Assembly: GCF_039538065.1 (NCBI RefSeq)
Contig: NZ_BAABBR010000001.1
Location: 310,001 to 374,000, forward strand
Reading direction: 5' to 3'
From: Sphingomonas rosea
GTDB taxonomy: Bacteria > Pseudomonadota > Alphaproteobacteria > Sphingomonadales > Sphingomonadaceae
Length of the DNA stretch: 64,000 nt
In this document: positions 29,637 to 44,269 of the stretch, piece by piece
How positions within the stretch are numbered: position 1 is the first letter of the stretch
Layout of the letters: each line of letters opens with the position of its first letter
Translations under genes and position numbers: made by a program
The notes under the pieces: model-generated
What the model was told of the DNA's origin: nothing
The model's input: only the letters and a program-made list of their open reading frames with translations
Databases searched by the model: none

Positions 29637-31265
29637 TCAGTTGCGCTCGAAGGGAATGGTGCGTCCGGCCTGGCTGAGCACCACGCGTACGATCTTTCCA
29701 TCCGCTTCCTCGAAGGTGAGGAGTGCCTTCACGGCGGGAACCTGGAATTCGAGCGGTCCGGTGGCCTCGATCGCGAAGGGCGTTTGCCCGGTCAGTTGCG
29801 CGGTCAGGCCTGCCGCGCTCCGGGCGATGGTCATCACGGCCGGTCCGCGCGCATAGGTGCCGGCGAGTCGATCCATCTGGGCTGGCGACAGGGCGATGTC
29901 CTTGGGCACCGGACCGCTCCAGGTCGCAACGTCGGGCTTGAGCGCGCCATTAGCGTAGAAGGTCATGCGCGGCGTGCCATCCGGGCCCTTCGACAGCTCG
30001 AAATAGCTGAGTGAGCGCGGGCCGTAGAAGTAGCGGTTGCCGCCCGCCGCGAATACCTCGTTGACGCCGCTGCCAGCCCGCTGCGTGAAGAGCTTGCCGT
30101 CGCGAACGAGGAAGCGGCGCTCGCCCTGCGAATCGCGATAAATGCCGAGATAGGGTGTCAGCGCGTTGAGATCGGACGCCTGCGCCTTCATCACCGGCAA
30201 CGGCGCACCGATGGCTTCGGCGGCCAGGCGGCGGGCGAGGATTCCGCTGTCGACCGGCCCGCTGTCGCTGTTGCCGAGCACCGCCACGAACAGCTTTCGG
30301 CCGGGCAGATAGATGGTCTCGGTCTGAAAGCCGTAAATGCCGCCGTTATGCCCGATCGTCGGCTCGCCGCGCACCTCGCCGAGCCCGATACCGAAGCCGT
30401 AGCGCGCGGTCTCACCGGCCGGCAGCTGCGGGGTGATCATCGCCCGGTAGGACGCCGGACTGAGGATTCGGCCGCCGTGCAGCGCGGCGGCCCATTTGGC
30501 GAGATCGCCGGCATTGCCGACCAACGCCCCTGCCCCGCTCGGAACGCTCATGTCGATCCGCTGCGACGCAGCGCCACCCGCGGTGAAGCCGTCGACCGTC
30601 GCCGGCCCCGGCTCGCATCCGCAGCGAATGGAGGTGAGGCCCAGCGGCCCCGTGATCCGCTCACGCAGCGCGACGTACCAGGGCTTGCCCGTCAGCTTCT
30701 CGGCGATCGCGGAGAGGAGGACATAGCCGCTATTGTTGTACCGGAATTGCGTGCCCGGCGCGAAATCGAGCGGCTGGTCGCGGGTGACGTCGATCAGGCC
30801 CTGCGTCGTATAGGCCCTCGCCGTATTTGCCTCGACCATCCACCCGGGCTTCGAGGTGTAGCTCGGCACGCCCGACGTATGGTTGAGCAGCTGGCGGACG
30901 GTGACCGCATGCCAGGCCGCCGGGGTCTCGGCCGCAAGCAGCTTGCCGAGATTGTCGTCGAGCGAGAGCCGGCCCTCGTCGACGAGCCTCAGGATAAGCG
31001 CGGCGGTGAACTGCTTGGAGACCGAGGCGTAGCGGAACAGGCTGTCGGGACGGAGCGCGGTCTTACCGTCGACGGTCGCCCGCCCGGCCGCGCCTTTCCA
31101 GACGACCTTGCCGTTGTCCGAAATCACTGCGGCCACACCGGGGTTTTCGGCGCCCACCTCATTCGCCAGCAGCGCATTTGCCCGGGCGGACAAACCCGCG
31201 GGCACGGCGAGTGCGGGTGTAGCGGCAAGCACGGCCACGATGGCCAGAGACGACGACAGACGCAT
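29637..31265 (-). CDS. Secreted serine hydrolase, class C beta-lactamase/penicillin-binding family
   Basis: A 542-residue exported protein with a signal peptide (~1-20, ending TPALA). The catalytic S-x-x-K is S81-V-S-K84, the Y-x-N motif is in RYNNSGY (Y176) and IGHNGG supplies the third motif. A C-terminal lipocalin-like extension of ~150 residues follows the transpeptidase-like domain, as in many D-aminopeptidase/esterase relatives. Role is probably peptide or ester hydrolysis in the periplasm rather than antibiotic resistance. The ATG at 31265 follows GGGGGAG; that site is folded into a 7-bp hairpin. Its stop is directly adjacent to the convergent TetR gene. Confidence 0.88.
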   Translation of the reverse strand: MRLSSSLAIVAVLAATPALAVPAGLSARANALLANEVGAENPGVAAVISDNGKVVWKGAAGRATVDGKTALRPDSLFRYASVSKQFTAALILRLVDEGRLSLDDNLGKLLAAETPAAWHAVTVRQLLNHTSGVPSYTSKPGWMVEANTARAYTTQGLIDVTRDQPLDFAPGTQFRYNNSGYVLLSAIAEKLTGKPWYVALRERITGPLGLTSIRCGCEPGPATVDGFTAGGAASQRIDMSVPSGAGALVGNAGDLAKWAAALHGGRILSPASYRAMITPQLPAGETARYGFGIGLGEVRGEPTIGHNGGIYGFQTETIYLPGRKLFVAVLGNSDSGPVDSGILARRLAAEAIGAPLPVMKAQASDLNALTPYLGIYRDSQGERRFLVRDGKLFTQRAGSGVNEVFAAGGNRYFYGPRSLSYFELSKGPDGTPRMTFYANGALKPDVATWSGPVPKDIALSPAQMDRLAGTYARGPAVMTIARSAAGLTAQLTGQTPFAIEATGPLEFQVPAVKALLTFEEADGKIVRVVLSQAGRTIPFERN

Positions 31266-31273
31266 GGACCACT

Positions 31274-31291
31274 CCCCCAATCAGTTGGGGG
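31274..31291 (-). promoter_or_regulatory. Hairpin covering the ribosome site of the serine hydrolase gene
   Basis: On the minus strand, CCCCCAA-CTGA-TTGGGGG forms a perfect 7-bp stem. Its 3' arm is the GGGGGAG ribosome site eight bases before the ATG. If present in the mRNA it would hide the site. A promoter-like TTGACC-N18-TAATAC at 31322-31293 would start the mRNA inside the hairpin, so this depends on the true start point. Confidence 0.4.
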
Positions 31292-31498
31292 CGTATTACC
31301 CGCATAATACGGTAAGGGTCAAGAAAAAGTGGCCGCCGCCGCTGTGCTAGCCGGTCCAAGGGGATCAGACCGAAGTGGGTCGCGGCGGCGGCCCGGCGTG
31401 CCGTGCAGGGGAACAGGGCAAGGCCGTTAGCGCCGTGATGCCGCTTTTGCTTTGTTCGGTCCAACAACTTAGAGCGCTCATGACAAGTGAGCGGATTA

Positions 31499-32398
31499 AT
31501 GACAGCCTATCTCCCGACCCTGCGGCAACTCCAGTATCTGATCGCGCTGCACGACCATGGCCATTTCGGTCGGGCGGCCGAAACCTGCTTCATCACCCAG
31601 TCGACGCTCTCGGCTTCGCTGCGCGAACTCGAGACCCTGCTCGGTTCGACACTGGTCGAGCGCTCGCGCCGGGTGATGCGCTTCACGCCGCTCGGGCTGC
31701 GAATCGTCGCCAAGGCGAGACTCGTGCTCCGCGCCGCCGAGGAACTGGCCGACATGGCGCAGGCCGAGCGTGAACCGCTGACCGGCGAGTTGCGCATGGC
31801 GGTGATCCCGACCATCGCTCCCTTCCTCCTGCCGCCGCTCCTGCCGCGCCTGCGCGCTTCCTACCCCCAGCTGAAGCTGTTCCTGCGCGAGGAGCCGAGC
31901 GCGGCCGCCTGCGACAGCCTGCAGCGCGGGTCCGTCGACTGCGTGCTGCTCGCCATGCCCTTCGCCTGCGGCGACATCGCGCACGAACTCCTGTTCGAGG
32001 ACCGGCTGATGGTCGCGGCAGCGCCGGGCGAGGTGACCGAGGGCGAGGTGCGGCCCGAGGACATCAACGCCAATCGCATGCTTCTGCTCGAGGACGGCCA
32101 TTGCCTCAAGGACCATGCGCTGGCCGCGTGCAACCGGCCCGAGCTTCGCGCTTCCTCGATGATGCTGGGTACGAGCCTCCACACGCTCGTCCAGATGGTC
32201 GACAACAAGCTCGGCGTTACGATCGTCCCCGAGATGGCCGTCAGCGCGGGGCTTCTTCTGGGCACGCAGGTCGAGGCGCATCCGCTCGCTTCGGACGACG
32301 CCCGCCGCGACGTCGCGCTCATCTGGCGCCAGGGCAGCCCGCGAGAGGCCGAATTCCGCCTGCTCGCCGACGAACTGCGCCGGCTCCGCAGCGAATAG
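31499..32398 (+). CDS. oxyR: Hydrogen-peroxide-sensing LysR regulator OxyR
   Basis: A 299-residue LysR-type regulator with an N-terminal winged HTH (LRQLQYLIALHDHGHFGRAA). The redox pair is C202 and C211 in EDGHCLKDHALAAC, the same nine-residue spacing as E. coli C199/C208, so oxidation by peroxide to a disulfide is expected. A GTG at 31487 would add four residues; the ATG at 31499 has AGTGAG at good distance. An inverted repeat CGCTCA-N7-TGAGCG (31475-31493) sits over the ribosome site. It is convergent with katG, its usual target. Confidence 0.95.
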   Translation: MTAYLPTLRQLQYLIALHDHGHFGRAAETCFITQSTLSASLRELETLLGSTLVERSRRVMRFTPLGLRIVAKARLVLRAAEELADMAQAEREPLTGELRMAVIPTIAPFLLPPLLPRLRASYPQLKLFLREEPSAAACDSLQRGSVDCVLLAMPFACGDIAHELLFEDRLMVAAAPGEVTEGEVRPEDINANRMLLLEDGHCLKDHALAACNRPELRASSMMLGTSLHTLVQMVDNKLGVTIVPEMAVSAGLLLGTQVEAHPLASDDARRDVALIWRQGSPREAEFRLLADELRRLRSE

Positions 32399-32402
32399 GA
32401 AA

Positions 32403-32430
32403 AGGGCCGGCGGATCGCTCCGCCGGCCCT
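32403..32430. terminator. Terminator between oxyR and katG
   Basis: A perfect 12-bp stem (AGGGCCGGCGGA, loop TCGC, complement 32419-32430). On the minus strand it is followed by TTTTCC, so it best serves katG; on the plus strand CCCTTT follows. Confidence 0.82.
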
Positions 32431-32454
32431 CCCTTTGGACATTGAATCCGCGGA

Positions 32455-34746
<2,292 letters not shown>

Positions 34747-34864
34747 TCATCGACCCAAACAAACAATCTTCGCCATCACGAGCGGAAAATCCGATTGCTC
34801 GCCGACGCGCGCATAACGGGGCGGAGGGGAACCCCTCGGCCCGCTTTCCTGTTACGGAAGTGAG

Positions 34865-35431
34865 ATGACCTCAACTCCCGACCAGCGCCGAGCCCGGACC
34901 AGCGCCCTCTGTGGCTGGCTCATCCTCGCCCTCGGCGCAGGTGCCCTGCTGCTCCCGGAGGTGGGCCGATCGAGCGGCGCGCTGGTCGTCGGCGAGTTGC
35001 TGCTCCTTGCGGGTCTTTGCGAGATCATCGCCGCGACCGGGCGACAAATCGCCCGCCTGCCCTCCCTGGCCGCGGGGCTCGCGACCATGGCGGCCGGCCT
35101 GATGTTCATCGCCCGTGACGAGACCCGCTTCCTCCCCAACATCACGGTGGTCACGGGCTGGCTGCTCCTGCGCGCGCTGGCGCTAGGGATCGCCACCTAT
35201 GGGGCGGCCGGGTCTCCCGTGCGCCGCTGGACGGGAATTGCCGCCGCGACCGATCTTGCGCTCGGCGCCATCCTGATCCTCGGCCTGCCACTGGCGAGCA
35301 TCATCGTCGCGCTATTCGGCACCACCAGCGATCTCGTCGCGAGCTTCTCGTGGATCCTCGCGATCAGCTTCCTCGCGACCGGCGCGATGCTGCTCCGGAT
35401 CGCTGCCTGCGAACGCGAGGGCGCGGCCTAG
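34865..35431 (+). CDS. HdeD/DUF308-like membrane protein
   Basis: A 188-residue inner-membrane protein with about six hydrophobic helices arranged as three two-helix repeats (LCGWLILALGAGALLLPE at the first). This matches the HdeD (DUF308) family, linked in E. coli to acid resistance at high density; function here is not known. It is divergent from katG. Its end overlaps the convergent ilvA gene by four bases. Confidence 0.8.
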   Translation: MTSTPDQRRARTSALCGWLILALGAGALLLPEVGRSSGALVVGELLLLAGLCEIIAATGRQIARLPSLAAGLATMAAGLMFIARDETRFLPNITVVTGWLLLRALALGIATYGAAGSPVRRWTGIAAATDLALGAILILGLPLASIIVALFGTTSDLVASFSWILAISFLATGAMLLRIAACEREGAA

Positions 35432-36642
35432 TCGAGTTCGGCGCGCTCGACGACGAAGCCCTTGCCTTCGAGCCGCTCGACCAACGCATCGATCGCCTGC
35501 GCGTCGCGCGCCTCGCACTCGACCTCGATTACCGTGTCCTTGGCCGGCAGCTTCGAGAAGATGCGCTGGTGATTGACCTCGATGATGTTGACCCCGCCCG
35601 CGTGGAAGCAGGCGGTGATCGAGGCAAGCGCGCCCGGCTGGTCCTGCGCCCCGATCCGGAGCCTGGCGATTCGCCCGCAGCGAACAAGCTCGCGGATCAG
35701 CACGTTGGCGAGAAGATGGGTATCGATGTTGCCGCCGCACAGGACCGTCGCGACCTTGCGACCCTTGAACTGCTCGGGCTGGGCGAGAAGCAGCGCCAGT
35801 CCGGCCGCGCCCGCGCCTTCGACCACCGTCTTCTCGATCCCCACCAGCAGCGCCACCGCATGCTCGAGATCCCGCTCGGACACGAGCTCGATCCGGTCGA
35901 CATGTTCCTTGATGATCGCCCGCGTGAGCGTGCCCGGCTCCTTGACCGCAATGCCCTCGGCCAGCGTGTCGCCGCCGATCTTCTGCGAGCCGCCTTCGAC
36001 GACGTTCTTCATCGAAGGATAAAGCTCGGCCTCGACCCCGACGATCTCGATCCCCGGCTTGAGCGCACGCGCGGCGATCGCGATCCCGCTGATCAGTCCG
36101 CCGCCGCCGATCGGGACCACGAGCGTATCGAGGTCGGGCACCGCCGCCAGAATCTCCAGCGCAATGGTGCCCGTGCCCGCGACGATGTCGGGATCGTCGA
36201 ACGGGTGGACGAAGACCAGCCCCTCCTCGGCCTCGAGCTCGCGCGCCTTGGCATAGGCATCGTCGAACCGCTCACCGAAGAGGAGGACACGCGCGCCATG
36301 GCCCTCGGTCTGCGCGACCTTCATCAGCGGCGTGTTGGTCGGCATGACAATTGTCACGGGGATGCCGAGGCGCCGCCCGTGGTAGGCCACTGCCTGCGCA
36401 TGATTGCCGGCACTCGCCGCGATCACGCCCCTGGCGCGCTCCTCGGCGGTCAACTGGAGCAGTTTATTGAGCGCGCCGCGCTCCTTGTAGGCAGCGGTGA
36501 ACTGCAGATTCTCGAACTTGAGCCACGTCTCCGCGCCGATGATCTCGGACAGGGTCCGGCTCTGCAGGAAGGGGGTTTCGACGACCGCGCCGCGGATACG
36601 CTCGGCGGTGGCACGGATGGCGGACAGGTCGGGTGGTGTCAT
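35428..36642 (-). CDS. ilvA: Threonine ammonia-lyase (threonine dehydratase)
   Basis: A 404-residue PLP enzyme that deaminates threonine to 2-oxobutyrate, first step towards isoleucine. The PLP lysine is K53 (FTAAYKERGA); SAGNHAQAVAY and the glycine loop PIGGGGLISG bind the cofactor phosphate. One ACT domain (~325-404) follows, giving the shorter TdcB/IlvA2-type layout instead of the two-ACT E. coli IlvA. It lies 12 bases after dsbD on the same strand, downstream of metF-metH, so co-transcription is possible. A catabolic role cannot be excluded. Confidence 0.93.
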   Translation of the reverse strand: MTPPDLSAIRATAERIRGAVVETPFLQSRTLSEIIGAETWLKFENLQFTAAYKERGALNKLLQLTAEERARGVIAASAGNHAQAVAYHGRRLGIPVTIVMPTNTPLMKVAQTEGHGARVLLFGERFDDAYAKARELEAEEGLVFVHPFDDPDIVAGTGTIALEILAAVPDLDTLVVPIGGGGLISGIAIAARALKPGIEIVGVEAELYPSMKNVVEGGSQKIGGDTLAEGIAVKEPGTLTRAIIKEHVDRIELVSERDLEHAVALLVGIEKTVVEGAGAAGLALLLAQPEQFKGRKVATVLCGGNIDTHLLANVLIRELVRCGRIARLRIGAQDQPGALASITACFHAGGVNIIEVNHQRIFSKLPAKDTVIEVECEARDAQAIDALVERLEGKGFVVERAELD

Positions 36643-36654
36643 GCGCCGCAGGCG

Positions 36655-38664
36655 CTAGCCCGTTGAACGCGCTCCGACAATGCTCGCCTGCGCCCGATCG
36701 GTCAGCATCGCCGGCGTCAGCACCTGCGGCAGCTCTTCGGGCTGCGCCGCGCCGCGCCCATACCAGAGGTAGAGCGGCACACCCGCCCGCCCCTGCGCCT
36801 CGAGCGCACGGGTGATCGCGGGATCGCTGTTGGTCCAGTCGGCGGCAAGCACGAGGACATTCGCCTTGTTGAATGCCTCGCGGACATTGTCGCGATCGAT
36901 CGCTCCGGCCTCATTGACCTTGCAGGTGAGGCACCAGTCGGCGGTGAAATAGACGAACACCGGCCGCCCGGCCGCGCGTGCTTCGGCGACCCGCGCCTCG
37001 CTCCACGGGGTCACGCCCGCCAGCGCGCGGGCACCGGCCGGCGCGGCGGGTGGCAGGGTCGCGGCGAGCGCCAGCGCACCCGCCGCCCCCGCAAGACCGA
37101 CGGGCCAGGCGCTCCGTCCCCGGTTCTGGAGCCGCCCGACGACCAGCAGAACGAGCGCGAGCGCCACGACCGCGGCAAATCCGACCCACAGTGCTCTCTC
37201 CCCGCCCTGGCGCCAAAGCAGCCACAGCGCGGCGCCCGCCGACAGCGCCATTGGCACTGCGAGAATACGCTGCAATCGGAGCATCCAGGCGCCCGGCTTC
37301 GGCAGCCGCCGACGAAGCGCGGGGATGAAGGCGAGCAACAGGAAGGGAAAGGCGAGGCCAAGACCAAGCCCCGCGAACACCAGCAGCGCCCCAGCCGCCG
37401 GAAGCACCAGCGCCGTTCCCAGCGCCGCGCCCATGAACGGCCCCGCGCAAGGCGTCGCGACGAACGCCGCGAGTGCGCCGGTCGCGAAACCGCCGCGCGG
37501 ATTGCTGTCGCCGCCGAGCACCGGCAGCTTGAACAGGCCGAGCAAGTTCAGCGTGATCGCGGTGCCGAGCAGCACGAGGATCAGCACCGTGCGCGGATCC
37601 TGCAGCTGGAACGCCCAGCCCGCCGCGCTCCCGCCGGCCCGAAGCGCCAGCAGCACCGCGCCGAGCGCGCCCGTCCCCACAATCGCCCCCGCGGTATAGC
37701 CGAGTGCGTCGAGCCGGGCGTGCCGCTCCTCCCCGCCAGCCCGCGCAAGCGCCAGCGCCTTCAGCGCCAGGATCGGGAAGACGCAAGGCATGAGGTTGAG
37801 GATCAATCCGCCGAGCACCGCTCCGAGCAAGGCCAGCAGAAGTAAACTGCTCTGGCTCTCGCCGCCGATCTCGCGGCCGCCACTCGGCACCGGGCCCGGG
37901 ACGCCGTCGACCCGAAGCGCTCGGCCGGTGCCGAGATCGACCACCGCCGCCATCCTTCCCTTGGCCGCGTCCTTTAACGGAAGCTCGGCGACCAGCAGGT
38001 CACCCTGGCGGAAGAAGCGCTGTGGTTCGGCATAACGGATGACGTCGTCGGTGAGCGGGAAAGCATAAGGCGTTCCCACCGTGACCGACGCCGGAAGCGG
38101 AATGCCGAGGCGGAGCGTGCTCCCGTCGACCGCATAGCGTGCCTGCGCCCCGAGCGGCTGCGGGAGCTTTGCCCGCCACGCATCGAAGCGATCGTCCCGC
38201 GGGCCGTTCGCCACCGGAATGTTCAGCGCGACCGAGCCGCGCTCGGGCACGCACAATTGATCGGTGCAGACGAGATAATCGAGGTCGGCGCGAACCGGCA
38301 GCGTGCCTTGCGCGTCGGCCGGCACCTTCAGCCGCGCGAGCACCGCATAGGGACCCTTGAACACATAGTTCATCAGCCCGGCGATCGTCAGCCGGGTCGG
38401 GACCGGGTAGCGCAGCGGCCCCGCCGCCGCGCCGGCCGGCAGCTCCCATTGCACGGTCATCGGCTTGCCCGCGTCGCCGGGGTTTTCCCAATAGCCGTGC
38501 CACCCGTCCTCGGGCGTCATCAGGATCGCGAGCTCGACCTCGCGGCCGGGAATGGCCGGCCCTTCGGCGACCAGCATCGGCTTCATGTGCGCCGTGCCCG
38601 TGCCGAGCTGCGCGGCGGCGGGAGAAGCGAACAGCAGGGCGAGGAGCAGCAACAGGCGATGCAT
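36655..38664 (-). CDS. dsbD: Thiol:disulfide interchange protein DsbD
   Basis: A 669-residue membrane protein that moves electrons from cytoplasmic thioredoxin to the periplasm. It has a signal peptide (1-18, ending SPAAA), an N-terminal immunoglobulin-like domain with a cysteine pair in VCTDQLCVPERG, a central eight-helix CcdA-like domain with cysteines in LMPCVFPIL and TPCAGPFMG, and a C-terminal thioredoxin domain with C578-L-T-C581. The ATG at 38664 puts the signal peptide at the N-terminus; the 51-residue extension upstream is not signal-like and is rejected. It lies between metH and ilvA. Confidence 0.92.
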   Translation of the reverse strand: MHRLLLLLALLFASPAAAQLGTGTAHMKPMLVAEGPAIPGREVELAILMTPEDGWHGYWENPGDAGKPMTVQWELPAGAAAGPLRYPVPTRLTIAGLMNYVFKGPYAVLARLKVPADAQGTLPVRADLDYLVCTDQLCVPERGSVALNIPVANGPRDDRFDAWRAKLPQPLGAQARYAVDGSTLRLGIPLPASVTVGTPYAFPLTDDVIRYAEPQRFFRQGDLLVAELPLKDAAKGRMAAVVDLGTGRALRVDGVPGPVPSGGREIGGESQSSLLLLALLGAVLGGLILNLMPCVFPILALKALALARAGGEERHARLDALGYTAGAIVGTGALGAVLLALRAGGSAAGWAFQLQDPRTVLILVLLGTAITLNLLGLFKLPVLGGDSNPRGGFATGALAAFVATPCAGPFMGAALGTALVLPAAGALLVFAGLGLGLAFPFLLLAFIPALRRRLPKPGAWMLRLQRILAVPMALSAGAALWLLWRQGGERALWVGFAAVVALALVLLVVGRLQNRGRSAWPVGLAGAAGALALAATLPPAAPAGARALAGVTPWSEARVAEARAAGRPVFVYFTADWCLTCKVNEAGAIDRDNVREAFNKANVLVLAADWTNSDPAITRALEAQGRAGVPLYLWYGRGAAQPEELPQVLTPAMLTDRAQASIVGARSTG

Positions 38665-38719
38665 TGTCCCCGCTCCTACGCGATTGCGCGGCTTTGGCGA
38701 AGCGGCGGCTCGACCGGCT

Positions 38720-41310
<2,591 letters not shown>

Positions 41311-41314
<4 letters not shown>

Positions 41315-42357
41315 GCGGCGATCACCATGGGTTCGAGACCGGCGAGACGGGTCTTCACGGGCACATGCGGGAGGGCGCGCGGGGGAAGGTCGCGCACGAA
41401 ATCGGCGATGGCGCGGATATGGTCGGGCGTGGACCCACAGCAGCCGCCGAGGATATTGACCTGCCCGCCCCTGGCCCACTCGCCCACCAGGCTCGCGGTC
41501 GTCTCGGGCTTCTCGTCATAGGCACCGAGGTCGTTCGGCAACCCGGCGTTGGGATAGACCATCACCAGCGCGTCGCAGCTGTCGGCGAGGGTGCGGACGT
41601 GGGGACGCAATTGCTCGGCACCGAACGAGCAGTTGAGCCCGATGGTCACCGGGCGGGCGTGGCGGACGGCATGCCAGAAGGCCTCGACCGTATGACCCGA
41701 GAGGTTGCGGCCGGACAGATCGGTGATCGTCATCGACAGCATGATCGGAAGATCGCGGCCCAGCGCCTCCCCGGCCTCGAGCGCGGCCTTGATCCCCGCC
41801 TTGGCGTTGAGCGTGTCGAAGATCGTCTCGATCAGGATGAAGTCGACCCCACCCTCGACAAGCGCATCGATCTGCTCGCGGTAGACGTCCTTCAGATAGT
41901 CGAAGTCGATCTCGCGAAAGCCGGGATCGTTGACGTCGGGCGACAGCGACAGCGTCTTGTTGGTCGGCCCGAGTGCCCCGGCGACGAAACGGCGGCGACC
42001 GTCGCGCGCGCTATATTCGTCGGCAACGCGGCGGGCGATGCGGGCGCTCTCGACATTGATGGCGCGCACCAGATGCTCGGCGCCATAATCGGCCTGGCTG
42101 ATGCGGTTGGCCGAGAAGGTGTTGGTCTCGGCGATGTCGGCCCCGGCTTCGAAATAGGCACGGTGGATGGCTTCGGGCACGTCCGGGCGGGTGAGCGCGA
42201 GGATGTCGTTATTGCCCTTCTGGTCGTGGCCGAGGCCAAGATCGCCGGCATAATCGGCTTCGGCGAGCCCGCGGTTCTGGATCTCGGTTCCGAAAGCCCC
42301 GTCGATAATCAGGATCCGCTCCGACGCCGCGGCGACCAGTTCTTCGCGCACGCTCAC
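41311..42357 (-). CDS. metH: Methionine synthase, homocysteine-binding part (split MetH)
   Basis: A 348-residue homocysteine S-methyltransferase domain. [14 protein letters not shown] opens the barrel; the zinc-binding cysteines are in IGLNCSFG and [12 protein letters not shown]. The GTG at 42357 overlaps the metF stop (GTGA), and the frame to 42486 is rejected because it lies inside metF. In most bacteria this domain is fused to the rest of MetH; the clean GTGA junction shows a true gene split rather than a frameshift. It must work as a complex with the 864-residue partner. Confidence 0.95.
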
Positions 42358-43295
42358 TTCAGCGCCGCCGCGGCTTCGCACGGCGCACGGACGCCGAGCA
42401 GGTGGCAGATGGCATAAGCGAGTTCGGCCCTGTTCAAGGTGTAGAAATGGAAGTGGCGGACGCCGCCTGCATAAAGTTGCCCGCACAGTTCGGCGGCGAT
42501 GGTCGCGGCGATAAGCTGACGCGCAGAAGGAAGCGCGTCGAGTCCCTCGAACATCGCGTCCATCCAGCCGGGAATCTCGGCTCCGCAGAGACCGGCGAAC
42601 TTGCGGGTCTGGGCGACGTTGCTGACCGGCAGGATGCCCGGAACGATCTCCGCATCGATCCCGGCGGCCGCGGCGCGGTCGCGGAAGCGGAAGAAATTGT
42701 CGGCTGAAAAGAAGAATTGGCTGATGGCGCGGTCGGCGCCGGCATCGACCTTGCGCTTGAGGTTGTCGAGATCGCTCTCCGGACAGTCCGCCTGCGGGTG
42801 GACCTCGGGATAGCAGGCGACCGAAATCTCGAACGGTGCGACCTTCTTCAGGCCCGCCACCAGCGCCGCCGCGTCGGCATAGCCATCCGGGTGCGGCTGA
42901 TAGTCACGGCCCTCCTCGGGCGGATCGCCGCGCAGCGCCACGATATGCCGCACGCCCGCGTCCCAGTAACTTCGGGCGATGTCGTCGATCTCGCCCCGGC
43001 TGGCGTCGACGCAGGTGAGGTGCGCGGCGGGTGCGAGGCTCGTCTCGCTCGCGATCCGGGCGACCGTCTGGTGCGTCCGCTCGCGGGTCGTGCCCCCGGC
43101 GCCATAGGTCACCGACACGAACCGCGGACAAAGCGGCTCGAGCATCTGGATCGAGCGCCACAGGGTCTCGTTCATCCCCTCCGACTTGGGCGGAAAAAAT
43201 TCGAAGCTGACGTCGATGTCGCCGCGGGCATGGGCGAAGAGCGGCGCGGGCTCGGTGGGCGGCACCGGGACCAAGTTCACAGCAGCGTTGCTCAT
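42354..43295 (-). CDS. metF: Methylenetetrahydrofolate reductase
   Basis: A 313-residue FAD-dependent enzyme that makes 5-methyltetrahydrofolate, the methyl donor of MetH. VSFEFFPPKSEGMNE, VTYGAGGTTRERT and the HIVALRGDPP block are family signatures. The ATG at 43295 follows GGAAAGGAAGG and overlaps the stop of the regulator gene (ATGA). The operon order regulator-metF-metH-metH puts methyl supply and use under one control. Confidence 0.96.
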   Translation of the reverse strand: MSNAAVNLVPVPPTEPAPLFAHARGDIDVSFEFFPPKSEGMNETLWRSIQMLEPLCPRFVSVTYGAGGTTRERTHQTVARIASETSLAPAAHLTCVDASRGEIDDIARSYWDAGVRHIVALRGDPPEEGRDYQPHPDGYADAAALVAGLKKVAPFEISVACYPEVHPQADCPESDLDNLKRKVDAGADRAISQFFFSADNFFRFRDRAAAAGIDAEIVPGILPVSNVAQTRKFAGLCGAEIPGWMDAMFEGLDALPSARQLIAATIAAELCGQLYAGGVRHFHFYTLNRAELAYAICHLLGVRAPCEAAAALK

Positions 43296-44266
43296 GCGGC
43301 CTTCCTTTCCGTGCCCCGGCGCGCCGGCAGGACGCCCGCCCACAATGTCACCGTCAATTCACCGCCCTCGAGGTGGCGGACGACCCTTGCCTCGAGCCCG
43401 ACGTCACGGAGCCAGCCGATCACCGCCTCGTCGGCAAAGCCGAGGCGAGCGTGCTGCGCGGTGTCGCGCAGTTCCTCGCGGTCGTGGGGCGCAAAATCGA
43501 TGATCAGCAACCGTCCGCCCGGCCGAAGCAGGCGCGCGCCTTCTTGGATCGCCGCCGCGGGCGACTGCGCATAATGCAGCACCTGATGGAGGAGGACGAC
43601 ATCGGCCTCCCCGTCGGGCAGCGGCAGCGCGTACATGTCGCCCTGCCGCAGCGAGACCGCCTGGACGCCGGCACTTTCGAGCTTCACGCGGGCAAGGCGG
43701 AGCATCTCGGTCGAGCGGTCGATCCCGATGCTCTTCTGCGCATGCGTCCCGAACAATTCGATCATCCGGCCAGTGCCGGTCCCGATGTCGACCAACTGCC
43801 CGATCGCCCCATCGCCAAGCGCCTCGCGGATCGCAGCTTCGACCTCGCTGTCGGCGACATGGAGCGAGCGGATCTGGTCCCATTCGGCGGCATGCGCCGC
43901 GAAATAGCGCGCAGCAGCTTCGGCCCGGTCGGCGCGAACGGCGGCGAGACGCGCACGATCGGCCTCGAACTGGCGCTCCGCGGGCTCATCACCCGCCGCA
44001 GCGATCAGCGCGAACAACGGATCGACGAGCGTCTCGGGACCTGGCTGCAAGAAGACCCAGCTCCCTTCCTTGCGCCGTTCGATCAGCCGAGCGTCGGACA
44101 GAATCTTGAGATGGCGGCTGACCCGCGGCTGACTTTGCCCGAGCACCTGCGCCAGTTCGCCGACGGTCAATTCCATCTCGCGCAGCAAGACAAGCAGGCG
44201 CAGCCGACTCGGGTCGGCAACGGCCTGAAACAGCTCGGCGAGGGCAAGGGATGTTGTCACGGACAT
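43292..44266 (-). CDS. ArsR-type regulator fused to a SAM-dependent methyltransferase
   Basis: A 324-residue fusion. Residues ~8-90 are an ArsR winged HTH with recognition helix QPRVSRHLKIL. Residues ~115-300 are a class I methyltransferase with motif I VDIGTGTGRMIELF and RLLRPGGRLLIIDF. Such fusions lie next to metF/metH in many alphaproteobacteria and are thought to sense SAM or S-adenosylhomocysteine in the manner of SahR-type regulators. The perfect 22-bp palindrome four bases upstream is almost certainly its operator, so it represses its own operon. Whether the methyltransferase part is catalytic or only a ligand sensor is open. Confidence 0.9.
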   Translation of the reverse strand: MSVTTSLALAELFQAVADPSRLRLLVLLREMELTVGELAQVLGQSQPRVSRHLKILSDARLIERRKEGSWVFLQPGPETLVDPLFALIAAAGDEPAERQFEADRARLAAVRADRAEAAARYFAAHAAEWDQIRSLHVADSEVEAAIREALGDGAIGQLVDIGTGTGRMIELFGTHAQKSIGIDRSTEMLRLARVKLESAGVQAVSLRQGDMYALPLPDGEADVVLLHQVLHYAQSPAAAIQEGARLLRPGGRLLIIDFAPHDREELRDTAQHARLGFADEAVIGWLRDVGLEARVVRHLEGGELTVTLWAGVLPARRGTERKAA

Positions 44267-44269
44267 AAG

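Noticed and set aside
29637..31265. Antibiotic-resistance beta-lactamase
   Set aside because: The long C-terminal lipocalin-like extension and the motif context fit peptidase/esterase relatives better than AmpC.
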